64,000 bases of DNA from Methylobacterium sp. AMS5 (lineage in GTDB: Bacteria > Pseudomonadota > Alphaproteobacteria > Rhizobiales > Beijerinckiaceae): positions 402,501-466,500 of the forward strand of contig NZ_CP006992.1 of the NCBI RefSeq assembly GCF_001542815.1, written 5' to 3'. Position 1 is the stretch's first letter, and every line of letters starts with the position of its first letter. This document shows, piece after piece, positions 17,077-27,584 of the stretch. The notes beneath the pieces were generated by a model. The model did not search any database. It was not told where the DNA came from and saw nothing but the letters and a program-made list of their open reading frames with translations. The position numbers and the translations under genes were made by a program.

Positions 17077-18293
17077 GCCACGGCCCTCCCTCCGGTTTGA
17101 TTCGATAATGAGAAGCGCGCCCGTCCGAAGCCGCGGGCGAAGTCCGGCAGCGCGCCCTCGGTGAGGAGCGTCGCCACGGCGTCGGCGGTCGCGGGGGCGA
17201 GCAGGTAGCCGTTGCGGTGATGGCCGGTAGCGACGACGAGGCCGGGCGCGGCCTCCTCGATGATCGGTGCGTCGTCGTCCGAGGTCGGGCGGAAGCCGCT
17301 CCAGACCGCGTCGATCTCCATCTCCTCGATACCGGGCAGAACCCGCCGCGCGCCCTCCAGCAAGGCGAACATTCCGCCCGCGGTGACACCGCTGGTGAAG
17401 CCGCAATCCTCCACCGTGGCGCCGATGATGAGGTGTCCGTCGCCCTTCGGCGCCATGTGCACCGCGTCGGTCCAGACCATGCGGGAGAGGGTGCCGGTGC
17501 GCTTGGTCGTGCGCAGGGCCAGCGACTGTCCCTTGAGCGGCCGGACCGGCACGGCGAGGTCGCCGGGAAGCAGGCTCGCCTCCCCGCTCCATGCGCCGGC
17601 GGCCAGGATCACCGTGTCGGCGGCGAGCGTGCGGCCGGCGGCGTGCAGGCCGGTGACGCGCCCGCCCCGGCGCTCCAGCCCCTCGACCGCGACACCCTCG
17701 CTGATGACGACGCCGGCCGCCTCGCAGGCGCGCAGCAGCGCTTCCATCACGAGCCGGGGATCGACCTGGGCGTCGAGGGGGCAGAGGATGCCGGCGGTGA
17801 CGTTGGGGCGCAGCAGCGGCTCACGCGCGCGCACCTCCGGGCCGGACAGCCATTCGGCGGCGACGCCCGAGCGGCGCTGCAGGTCGTGGCGGAAGCGCAG
17901 GCGCTCCACCTCGTCGCGGCCGATGGCGATCACGAGGGTGCCGTCGGCGCGGTAATCGATCTCGCGGCCCGAGGCCGCCTGGAGCGCGTCGCGAAAAGCC
18001 GGCCAGCGGCGCAGGGATTCGAGCGCCAGCGGCAACAGCAGATCGGAGCCCGGCTCGTGTTCGGCGGCCGGCGCCAGCATGCCGGTCGCGGCGAGGCTCG
18101 CACCGCTGCCGACGCTCCCGCGCTCCACCACGGCCACCGAGCGGCCGGCCTGCGCCAGCCGCCACGCGATCGACAGGCCGATCAGCCCCGCGCCGACCAC
18201 CGCGACGTCGGCACGCTGCGGCAACTCCGCCGCGCGCGGTCGTATCGCGAGGCTACGGCGCTGGCCGATCGGGGAGGTCAGCAGGTCTGACAT
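17073..18293 (-). CDS. thiO: Glycine oxidase ThiO
   Basis: An FAD enzyme of 406 residues that oxidises glycine to the imine used by ThiG, replacing the radical-SAM ThiH. The dinucleotide site is VAVVGAGLIGLSIAWRLA (about 30-47) followed by a VVERG strand end. Further FAD-oxidase motifs are ATGMLAPAAE, ILAAGAWSG and the C-terminal GHHRNGYLLAPATA. The ATG at 18293 is chosen; the same frame stays open upstream but runs into the riboswitch. First gene of the thi operon. Confidence 0.92.
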   Translation of the reverse strand: MSDLLTSPIGQRRSLAIRPRAAELPQRADVAVVGAGLIGLSIAWRLAQAGRSVAVVERGSVGSGASLAATGMLAPAAEHEPGSDLLLPLALESLRRWPAFRDALQAASGREIDYRADGTLVIAIGRDEVERLRFRHDLQRRSGVAAEWLSGPEVRAREPLLRPNVTAGILCPLDAQVDPRLVMEALLRACEAAGVVISEGVAVEGLERRGGRVTGLHAAGRTLAADTVILAAGAWSGEASLLPGDLAVPVRPLKGQSLALRTTKRTGTLSRMVWTDAVHMAPKGDGHLIIGATVEDCGFTSGVTAGGMFALLEGARRVLPGIEEMEIDAVWSGFRPTSDDDAPIIEEAAPGLVVATGHHRNGYLLAPATADAVATLLTEGALPDFARGFGRARFSLSNQTGGRAVA

Positions 18294-18388
18294 CGAAAAA
18301 CGTGCCTTCCACGGGTCTGCCCGCAGGAACTGGCACCATATGCTTCGATAGAAGCGGGTCCGCTCGAACGAGCGCCCATCAGGTCCAA

Positions 18389-18483
18389 TCCCTACGCCGG
18401 TATGAGCCGGATCAGGTTCGAAGGATTTCCGCGCTGCCGGCGACGGCGATAGCGGTTTCTCAGCCCCTTGTCGGGGATCTCCC
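18389..18483 (-). promoter_or_regulatory. TPP riboswitch (thi-box) before thiO
   Basis: On the minus strand the conserved thi-box blocks appear in order: GGGGCTGAGAAACC, then CTTCGAACCTGATCCGG and CATACCGGCGTAGGGA. Together they form the three-helix TPP aptamer. It ends about 95 bases before the thiO ATG, so thiamine pyrophosphate should repress thiO-thiS-thiG-thiE. The extra helix between the two arms is GC-rich (GCCGGCAGCGC). Confidence 0.93.
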
Positions 18484-18495
18484 TGGAACAGATCG

Positions 18496-18524
18496 GATGT
18501 GGGCCCCGGCAGGCGCGCGGTCAA
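18496..18524 (-). promoter_or_regulatory. Possible promoter of the thi operon
   Basis: On the minus strand TTGACC is followed after 17 bases by CACATC, just upstream of the riboswitch. The -35 is good and the -10 weak, which is common in this class. Confidence 0.35.
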
Positions 18525-18615
18525 TCCCTCACGGGGCCGGAAGCGGGTAAATCCGTCTACGCGGCACACCGGATGACGGAGGCGCCCGAACGCCGGGGCC
18601 GCGTTCGTGGACGAT

Positions 18616-19890
18616 TCATTCCGCCGCGGCGGCCTTCGCGGCCCGCCTCCGGCCGGGGCGGTACACCGCCATCGGCTCATCGAACCCGTCGAGGACGTGG
18701 CTTCCCAGCGCTTCGGGGTCGCCCCACAGGAAGTCCACGAACGGCTTCGACATCAGGAGCGGCTCCTGAAGCGTGCGGTTGAGCCGCGCCAGGCGGCTCG
18801 CGAGGTTCACGTCGCGGCCGATCACGGTGAAGTCGAGCCGGGTGCCGGAGCCGACATTGCCGTAGGCCGCCTCACCGTGATGCAGGGCGATGCCGGCATC
18901 GACCACCCGCTCGCCCTGGCCGAAGCGCCCGACCGCGTTCGCCTCGGCAAGGGCCGACAACGCCGCCTCCGCCGCCGTGAGCGCACTCTTGGCCGCGCCG
19001 CCGAGATCGTCGCCCGACTCGCGGAAGATCGCGAGAAGCCCGTCGCCGAGATATTTCAGCACCTCGCCGCCCTCCCGCTCGATCGGCGGCACAAGGCAGT
19101 CGAAGAACGCGTTCAGGAGATCGACCGCGCCCTCCGGCGTCCGGTTGGCGGACAGGCGCGTGTAGTCGCGCATATCCGCGAACAGGATCGCCGAACGGAT
19201 GCGGCGCACCTGCCCGCGCCGGATATCGCCCGAGAGGATCGCGCGATGCGGCTCGTCGCCGACATAGATGCGCAGCACCGTATCGAGTTGCTTGTTGAGG
19301 ATGCGCATCTCCATCACCGCGGCGAGCGCGGGCATGACGAAGCGCAGGATCGCGATGTCCTCATCGCGAAAACCGTCTTTCGCGCGCGTGGCGAAGGTGA
19401 TGCCGTTCTTGTTGCCGTTGGTGAAGATCAGGGGCGCGACGAGGTAGTGCGTATAGCCGTCGGCCTTCAGTTCGGGGATGATCGCGTAGGCGTCCTCGGC
19501 GGTCTCCGCGAGGTCGAGGCTCAGCCACTCGCCGGATTCGTGCACGGTGGAGAAGGGGCTCGCTTGGTAGGCCTTCGCGGAGACCTCGCCGTGGGGAAAT
19601 AGGCGCACCGTCGAGCCGGCGCCGCGGGTCCAGACGCGACCGACACCCGAATACTCGGAATGAAGCGTGTCGATGGCCGTTGAGGCCCGGTCGATCGGCA
19701 CGCCGATCGCGTTGAGGCGCTCGGCGAGCCCCGCGAGCAGGTCGTCGGCCTTGGGCAACCGGGCGCCCTCCCCGAGCAGCCAGTCGCGGATGCCAACGCA
19801 GCGTTGTAGGGCTCCGAACGGGACGTCCTCGGCTTCCGATCCGTCGGCGAGAGCCGTCGGCGTTGGTTTCGGGGCGTCGGCGTCGCGCAT
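18616..19890 (-). CDS. Class III adenylate/guanylate cyclase
   Basis: A 424-residue soluble cyclase. The C-terminal catalytic domain has both metal aspartates (AILFADMRDYTRLS and VLKYLGDGLLAIF), the substrate-facing Lys in VLKYLGDG, and the transition-state Asn/Arg in FTVIGRDVNLASRL. The N-terminal half (about 1-210) is GAF-like: WLSLDL, YTHYLVAPLIFTNG, KNGITFATRA. No membrane segment is seen. Adenylate cyclase is the more likely activity, but base specificity is inferred. The ATG at 19890 is chosen over an open extension to 20109 that has no family match. Confidence 0.88.
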   Translation of the reverse strand: MRDADAPKPTPTALADGSEAEDVPFGALQRCVGIRDWLLGEGARLPKADDLLAGLAERLNAIGVPIDRASTAIDTLHSEYSGVGRVWTRGAGSTVRLFPHGEVSAKAYQASPFSTVHESGEWLSLDLAETAEDAYAIIPELKADGYTHYLVAPLIFTNGNKNGITFATRAKDGFRDEDIAILRFVMPALAAVMEMRILNKQLDTVLRIYVGDEPHRAILSGDIRRGQVRRIRSAILFADMRDYTRLSANRTPEGAVDLLNAFFDCLVPPIEREGGEVLKYLGDGLLAIFRESGDDLGGAAKSALTAAEAALSALAEANAVGRFGQGERVVDAGIALHHGEAAYGNVGSGTRLDFTVIGRDVNLASRLARLNRTLQEPLLMSKPFVDFLWGDPEALGSHVLDGFDEPMAVYRPGRRRAAKAAAAE

Positions 19891-20187
19891 CGGGGGAAGG
19901 TGGGTTCTCGGGTGCTCAAAGCAAGGCTTCGCGCGGGGCACAGCTGGCGCTTTGAGCGCATGGTGGACGACGAACGCCCGGCACGCTCCGGCTTTAAGGA
20001 ACGAGCTTGGCCGCATCGTGACGCGGGAGGCCGGGCAAGGTCGACCAGCATGACCGTATTTGGGACGCTGGATCAAGAAATCGAAGCAAGCCGGCAATGC
20101 GAAGCGCACGCCCCTGCGCTAAGGCGAAAGCGTGGCAGGAGGACGCCTGCCGGACCCGCCGATCGATCGGCGCCAGGACGACCCGAC

Positions 20188-20556
20188 ATGTTGAGAACCG
20201 CTTTCAGCCTCACCCTTCTGGCCACTGCGGCGCTTGCACCGAGCCTCACCCTCGCTCAGGGCAAGCAGGATTTCACGCTCGTCAACCGCACCGGCTACCA
20301 GATCGACGAGGTCTATGTCGGGCCCGTCAACCAGTCGCACTGGGGTCAGGACGTGATGGGCAAGGATGCGATCGGCAACGGCGACAAGGCCGACATCACG
20401 TTCAACGGCGGCTCGAACGCCTGCAAGTGGGACATCAAGGTCGTCTACAACGACGGAGACGAGTCCGAGTTTCGCGGCGTCAACCTGTGCAATGTCAGCA
20501 CGGTGACCCTGTTCTGGAACCGCAGCGCCGGCGAGACGCGCTTCGTCGTCGAGTAG
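20188..20556 (+). CDS. Small secreted conserved protein
   Basis: A 122-residue protein with a clear signal peptide (LRTAFSLTLLATAALAPSLTLAQ cleaved near residue 24). The mature part starts FTLVNRTGYQIDEVYVGP and contains WGQDVMG, NGDKADITF, CKWDIKVVYNDGDE, VNLC and VTLFWN, a small beta-sandwich pattern I have seen in many alphaproteobacterial exported proteins without a known role. Two cysteines may form a disulfide. Confidence 0.75.
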   Translation: MLRTAFSLTLLATAALAPSLTLAQGKQDFTLVNRTGYQIDEVYVGPVNQSHWGQDVMGKDAIGNGDKADITFNGGSNACKWDIKVVYNDGDESEFRGVNLCNVSTVTLFWNRSAGETRFVVE

Positions 20557-20618
20557 GCCCGACCCGAGGCGCCTTGCGGCACGAAAAGGGGCGGAGAGCC
20601 CGTCCGTTGAGCCGTATC

Positions 20619-20711
20619 CGACCTGACGGCATCAGGTCGGCGTTTCCCGGCCTTTGTTTCAACACGCATTCTTTCGCCGAACCGGCGACCGTTTCGTCGG
20701 AAAGCGCTCTG
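20619..20711 (-). repeat. Dispersed repeat, family A copy 1
   Basis: On the minus strand the core (20656-20711) reads AGAGCGCTTTCCGAC through GCCGGTTCGGCGAAAGAATG to GTTGAAAC. It is followed by a CCGACCTGATGCCGTCAGGTCGG hairpin region. The core matches 32353-32406, 36612-36664 and 50078-50131. It lies between the secreted-protein gene and the AraC-type regulator. Confidence 0.75.
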
Positions 20712-20775
20712 GTCATCGATCGATGGACGCCCCTCAACACATCGCGAGCGTGGTATTTTCTGCATAATAGCGCGC

Positions 20776-21852
20776 TTGCGATTGTTTGAAGCGATACCGA
20801 TAACAGCACGGGCTCACGCTTTCAGAGTCTTGCGCGCTCCCTGGCCCGTGTCGAACCAATCCTTCACCTTCACATCCGAGGCGGACGGCTTCGAGGGATA
20901 CTATGCGCTCTACTCGGTCGGGACCAACGTCGCAGCGACCGATAGGCTGTTCCGCGCTCACGTAGAGGCGCATCGGTTCGGCCCGATGAACGTCTTCGAG
21001 CGGACTTTGAGCGGCGTCAGGCATTGGCGTGACGGGGCCCGCGTGCGCCGCGACGGCTTCGATCACTTCGTGATCCAGTACCTGCGCAACGGCACCTATT
21101 TCGGCGGTCCCATCGATGCGGAACGCCGCCTCGCACCCCGCGACGTCATCCTGTTCGACATGAGCCGCCCGCAGCGCACGTGGATCGAATCGGCATCGAC
21201 CGTCACCGTGAGCCTGAGCCGGAAACTGGTCGAGGCAGCGGCGCCCGAGGCGAGCCGCTATCACGGGCACATCTTGCCGGAGGCGGTGTCGGGTCTGCTC
21301 GGCGACCTGATGGGATCCCTCGCGCGGCGGGCCGCCGCCGCCGAGCCGAGCACCGCGGAGAGCACCGCCCGTGCGCTGACCGAGTTGCTGGCCGGCGCTC
21401 TCGGGCAGGTCAGGCTCGACGACGAGGCTTCGAGCGCCCTCATCGCCGATCTGCGGCGGCGGCGCGCGGAGGCGTTCATCGAAGCGCGGCTGAACGACCC
21501 CTCACTCGACGTATCGATGGTCGCAAGGGGGGCGGGGTTGTCGCGCAGCGCGCTCTATCGCCTGTTCGAGCCGACGGGCGGCGTCGCCTACCACATCCTG
21601 ACCCGTCGCCTCGAACGGTTGAGCTCGGCGCTCCGCAATCCGGTCGAGGCCCGCTCGATCACCACCCTCACCTTCGATCACGGCTTTGCCAGCGAGAGTC
21701 ATTGCAGCCGCGCCTTCCGCGGCACGTTCGGCTTGCCGCCGGGCCGCTATCGCGCCGAGATGCGCCACCCGCGCGCAGGCACCCTCGGCCAGCCCCTGCC
21801 CGGCGAAAGTGCCGCGAACCTGATGTCCGCGTGGTCGCGCGCCCTCGCCTGA
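20776..21852 (+). CDS. AraC-family transcriptional regulator
   Basis: About 334-358 residues. The N-terminal part has the AraC-binding-like cupin pattern (FDHFVIQYLRNGTYFGG, APRDVILFDMSRPQRTW). The C-terminal part has the two helix-turn-helix motifs, the second ending FDHGFASESHCSRAFRGTFG and LPPGRYR. The start is uncertain: TTG at 20776 gives the longest chain, GTG at 20848 (SNQSFTFTSEA) looks closer to where the domain begins. It is nine bases ahead of an MFS transporter on the same strand, so it may control it. Confidence 0.85.
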   Translation: MRLFEAIPITARAHAFRVLRAPWPVSNQSFTFTSEADGFEGYYALYSVGTNVAATDRLFRAHVEAHRFGPMNVFERTLSGVRHWRDGARVRRDGFDHFVIQYLRNGTYFGGPIDAERRLAPRDVILFDMSRPQRTWIESASTVTVSLSRKLVEAAAPEASRYHGHILPEAVSGLLGDLMGSLARRAAAAEPSTAESTARALTELLAGALGQVRLDDEASSALIADLRRRRAEAFIEARLNDPSLDVSMVARGAGLSRSALYRLFEPTGGVAYHILTRRLERLSSALRNPVEARSITTLTFDHGFASESHCSRAFRGTFGLPPGRYRAEMRHPRAGTLGQPLPGESAANLMSAWSRALA

Positions 21853-21860
21853 CCCCACGC

Positions 21861-23204
21861 ATGTCATTCCCTTCCGCGAACCCGCAGCCGGGCACAGCCG
21901 TCGCCCGAGCCGGCCTCGTGGGCTGGCCGCTCGTCGCCTTGCTGGCGATGATCCAGTTCGCGGCCTTCAGCGACCGGTTTCTCCTGACGCTGGTCGCAAC
22001 CCCGCTCAAGCAGGCACTGGCCCTGAGCGATACCCAACTCGGCTTGCTCCAAGGCTCGGCCTTCGCCCTCCCCTACGCGCTCGCCCTTCCGCTGCTGGGC
22101 ATCGTGGCCGATCGCGGTCGCCAGCGCGGCCTTCTCCTGGCAGGGCTCTCCTTATGGAGTGCGGCGACTTTCGCCAGCGGCGTCGCGAGCGGGTTCGGCG
22201 CGCTTCTCGTGGCGCGCGTCGCGCTCGGCGTGGGTCAGGCGGGGTTCGGCCCGGCCGCCCTCTCGCTGATGACCCGGCATCTGCGCCGGGATCGCCTCGG
22301 CCGGGGCATCTCGGCGCTCACCGCCGGCGCCACGCTCGGCCGTAGCTTCGCCCTGCTCGCGGGTGGGGCCGTGCTGGCATGGCTGACGGCACGGGGCGGG
22401 CTCACCCTTCCCGGCCTTGAGCCGCTTCCCCCTTGGCAAGCCCTGCTCGTCCTCGCGGCGCTGCCGAACCTGGTCCTCGTGATCCTCGTCCTGCGCATCC
22501 AGCCGACCCCGCGGGCCGCCGCTTCGGCGCAGGCGTCGCGCGGGCCGCCCGGAGTGTCGCTTCGCAGCGCTCTGGCCTGGATCTGGCGGCGGCGGAAGGC
22601 GTACCTGCCGCACGTTGCCGCCGCGACGGCCGCGGTCCTCATGACACAGACCCTCACCGCCTGGGCGCCGACCTTCTATGTCCGCTCCTTCGGCCTCACC
22701 CCGGCGGAGAGCGGCCTGCGCCTCGGCCTCCTCGTGCTGATCGCCGCGCCGCTCGGTCATTTCGCGGGCGGGCTGGTGCTGGACCGGCTGCGCGGCGCCG
22801 GGCGCGCGGATGCCGCTCCGCTGCTTCTGGCGCTGGGGCTGATCCTGGCGGTGCCGATGACGGCGTTCGCGAGCTTGAGTCCCGATCTGTCTCTCTCGCT
22901 GCTCGGATTCGCCGGACTCGTCGCGCTGCTCGGCTTTACCAGTCCACCCGGATTGGCCGGCATCCAGATTCTGACCCCGCAGCGGCTGCGCGGCCGGGTC
23001 AACGCCCTGTTCCTCGCAACGGTCAATCTGGCTGGGTTCGGACTCGGGCCGCTTCTGGTCGGCCTGCTCAGCGACCACCTGTTCGGGGAGGCAGGCCTCG
23101 GGCTCGCGCTCCTCGCCGTCTACGCACCCGTCGGCGCAGCGGGGACCCTGGCCGCCCTGCTCGCCCGCCGCGCGTGGCGCCCGGCGCGTCGACGCCGGGC
23201 CTGA
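21861..23204 (+). CDS. MFS transporter
   Basis: A 447-residue major facilitator with about twelve hydrophobic helices. The loop 2-3 signature is GIVADRGRQRG, helix 4 has ARVALGVGQAGFGPAALSL, and the central cytoplasmic loop is RIQPTPRAAASAQASRGPPG. The helix 1 motif FSDRFLLTLVATPLKQ resembles the Spinster/anion-proton symporter group, but the substrate is unknown. It is preceded closely by an AraC-type regulator and followed by a terminator shared with rpoD. Confidence 0.88.
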   Translation: MSFPSANPQPGTAVARAGLVGWPLVALLAMIQFAAFSDRFLLTLVATPLKQALALSDTQLGLLQGSAFALPYALALPLLGIVADRGRQRGLLLAGLSLWSAATFASGVASGFGALLVARVALGVGQAGFGPAALSLMTRHLRRDRLGRGISALTAGATLGRSFALLAGGAVLAWLTARGGLTLPGLEPLPPWQALLVLAALPNLVLVILVLRIQPTPRAAASAQASRGPPGVSLRSALAWIWRRRKAYLPHVAAATAAVLMTQTLTAWAPTFYVRSFGLTPAESGLRLGLLVLIAAPLGHFAGGLVLDRLRGAGRADAAPLLLALGLILAVPMTAFASLSPDLSLSLLGFAGLVALLGFTSPPGLAGIQILTPQRLRGRVNALFLATVNLAGFGLGPLLVGLLSDHLFGEAGLGLALLAVYAPVGAAGTLAALLARRAWRPARRRRA

Positions 23205-23212
23205 AACGAGAA

Positions 23213-23239
23213 CGGCCGCCCCGAAGGGCGGCCGGTTTT
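23213..23239 (+). terminator. Terminator between MFS gene and rpoD
   Basis: CGGCCGCCC / GGGCGGCCG stem with a four-base loop and GTTTT after it on the plus strand. The facing rpoD transcript meets the same stem with a weaker T-run, so it may act both ways. Confidence 0.8.
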
Positions 23240-23249
23240 GAGGCCCGGA

Positions 23250-25250
<2,001 letters not shown>

Positions 25251-25451
25251 GCTCAGCCTATTGTTCTCGTGGCGGCGCCGCAGGCTGAGCCCGCGCTCCG
25301 CGAAAGACCCGTCGCAATGTCGTGGAATGGCGCGCTTGTCGAGTGCCCGCGCCGATTCTCGTTGCATCCGCTCTAACTTGCCGTGCGTTGACCGACCGTT
25401 AACCAAGTCGGCCCCCCGCCGCCGTCACCCTAGGGTCACGCCGGCGCGAAT

Positions 25452-27368
25452 TCATTCCTCATGAGAGACCTCCGCTTCCGCTTCGGCCGCAGCGATCACT
25501 GCCAATTGCTGCTGCACGTCGCATAGCCAAGCGAAATTGGCCTCGGATCCGTCCTCGGCAAGAGCTCTCTCAGCTTGGTGAAGTTCGCTATGTAGCGCTC
25601 CTGTCTGCCGGTGCAAGATCACGGCCTGATGCAGAGTCTGTTCGAGACGCTGCGGATCGGCGTTCGGATCGAGCATCCAGCGGTCGCCGGAACTGACCAG
25701 GGCGAGCAGCCGGGCATGTGCCTCTTCGAGCCCCGCGCGACGCAGCCGCGCCTCCATCAACTCGGCCTCCGGGGTGCCGGCCTCCGCCGCCCGGTCGAGC
25801 AGGAGGGTGCGAAGCGCGCGGGCATCCGGGTTGACCAATTCGAGGGCCGCGAGCGCTTCCTCCTCGATTCCGAGCAGTTCCGGATGCGCGAGCAGGCTCA
25901 TGACGATCATCGCCTCGCGCTTGGCCGCCCGCCCGCCCGCCGCCGGCATGGGAGCCGCCGTCTTCAGCAACGGGTTGAAGCCGGTGGTGATGCGGGGCGA
26001 GGGCGGCGGATCGCCGGGGCGCGGCCGGCGCTGGAACGGGGCGCCGCGCGGGCTCGCCGGACGTCCGCCAGCCGGGCGCTCGGAGCGTCCGCCGGAGAAC
26101 CCGCCGGACAAGCCCCGCAGCCGCCCCTCGATGTCGTCGCGATAGAAGCGGCGCACGGTCTCGTCGCGAATGCCGGCCACCGCCTCCCGCAGGGTCCGTG
26201 CGAGCCCGGCGCGACGCTCCGGCGTCTCGAGGGTCGCCGCCTCGGCCTCGCGCGCCCACAGCATCTCGACGAGGGGGCGCGCCGCCGAGAGCACCGCTTC
26301 GATCGCCGGGGGACCGCCGGAGCGCATCAGGTCGTCCGGATCCTGCCCCTGCGGCAGCATCGCGATGCGCAGGGATCTGCCGGGTTCCAGCATCGGCAGG
26401 GCCACGTCGAGGGCGCGGAAGGCGGCGCGCTGGCCCGCCCCGTCGCCGTCGAAGCAGAGGATCGGCTCGTCGGCGTGCCGCCAGAGCAGGGCGAGCTGAT
26501 CCTCGGTGAGCGCGGTGCCGAGCGGCGCCACCGTCTCGGGGTAGCCGGCCAGGGTCATGGCGATGACGTCGACGTAGCCCTCGACCGCGACGATGCGGCT
26601 GCGGTCGTGCGCGGCCTTGCGGGCGGCGTGGAGGTTGTAGAGCATCCGCCCCTTGTGGAAGAGCGGCGTCTCCGGCGAGTTCATGTACTTCGCCTTGGCC
26701 TCGGCCTGCATCGCCCGGCCGCCGAAGGCGGCGACCCGGCCGCGGATGTCGAGGATCGGAAACATGATCCGGTCGCGGAACTTGTCGTAGGGGACGTTCA
26801 CCCCCTCGGGCGCCGTGAGCAGCCCCAGTTCCAGCATCAGGTCGCGATCGACGCCCTTGCCCGCGAGGAAATCGCGCAGGGCGTAGCGGCCGGGCAGGGA
26901 ATAGCCGAGCCGGAACGTCTTGCGCGTTGCCTCGCCCAGGGCCCGCCGGTTGAGATAGGCCCGCGCCTCCCCGCCCGCCGGCCCGCGCAACTGCTCCTCG
27001 AAATAGGCGGCGGCCAGTTCCATGACTTCGAGCGCGCCCTTGCGCCGCTCCTCGGCCTGCTCGTTCTCCACCGTCATTTTCGGCAGGGTGACGCCGGCCT
27101 CGCCGGCCAGCCGCTCGACCGCCTCGGGAAAGCTCAGGCCTTCCGTTTCCATGACGAACTTGAAGATGTCGCCGTGCTTGCCGGAGGAGAAGCAGTGGTA
27201 GAACTGCTTCTGGTCGTTCACGTAGAAGGAGGGCGTCTTCTCCGAATTGAACGGCGACAGGCCGCGCCACTCGCGGCCGGCCTTCTTCAGCCGCACGCGC
27301 CGGCCGACCACCTCGGAGGTGGGCACGCGGGCGCGGATCTCTTCGAGGATGTGGGGCGGGTAGCGCAC
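25452..27368 (-). CDS. dnaG: DNA primase DnaG, zinc ligands mostly lost
   Basis: Makes RNA primers for replication. The 638-residue chain has the N-terminal zinc-type fold, the RNA polymerase core (RDRIMFPILDIRGRVAAFGGR), TOPRIM (VAVEGYVDVIAM and CFDGDGAGQRAA) and a C-terminal DnaB-interacting part. In the zinc domain the usual CPFH is SPFN (about 38-41) and CFGC is CFSS (about 59-62), so three of four ligands are absent. This pattern is shared by alphaproteobacterial primases in my recollection. dnaG-rpoD order is the ancestral macromolecular-synthesis arrangement. Confidence 0.96.
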   Translation of the reverse strand: MRYPPHILEEIRARVPTSEVVGRRVRLKKAGREWRGLSPFNSEKTPSFYVNDQKQFYHCFSSGKHGDIFKFVMETEGLSFPEAVERLAGEAGVTLPKMTVENEQAEERRKGALEVMELAAAYFEEQLRGPAGGEARAYLNRRALGEATRKTFRLGYSLPGRYALRDFLAGKGVDRDLMLELGLLTAPEGVNVPYDKFRDRIMFPILDIRGRVAAFGGRAMQAEAKAKYMNSPETPLFHKGRMLYNLHAARKAAHDRSRIVAVEGYVDVIAMTLAGYPETVAPLGTALTEDQLALLWRHADEPILCFDGDGAGQRAAFRALDVALPMLEPGRSLRIAMLPQGQDPDDLMRSGGPPAIEAVLSAARPLVEMLWAREAEAATLETPERRAGLARTLREAVAGIRDETVRRFYRDDIEGRLRGLSGGFSGGRSERPAGGRPASPRGAPFQRRPRPGDPPPSPRITTGFNPLLKTAAPMPAAGGRAAKREAMIVMSLLAHPELLGIEEEALAALELVNPDARALRTLLLDRAAEAGTPEAELMEARLRRAGLEEAHARLLALVSSGDRWMLDPNADPQRLEQTLHQAVILHRQTGALHSELHQAERALAEDGSEANFAWLCDVQQQLAVIAAAEAEAEVSHEE

Positions 27369-27584
27369 GGTGACTCTGCTGGAAGCGGATCGCGTGGACG
27401 TCGAGGACCGGCCTTGCGGCGGGAATTCTAGCGCGGCGGGCCTGACCGACTGTTAATGCCGTTCGGAGATGACGACGAGTCATCGCCGGACATCCCCGCG
27501 GCGGCGGGGCGACGGGCGGTTGCCAGGCCCCTCGATATGAGACGTCCCGCGGAGCTTTCGCCGGGGCGATGCGTTGCCGGCCCG

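Noticed and set aside
18405..18425. GGTTCGAA resembling a tRNA T-arm
   Set aside because: Part of the thi-box read on the other strand; no acceptor or anticodon stem around it.
25611..27431. Long plus-strand frame (606 codons)
   Set aside because: Antisense shadow of dnaG, a product of high third-position GC.
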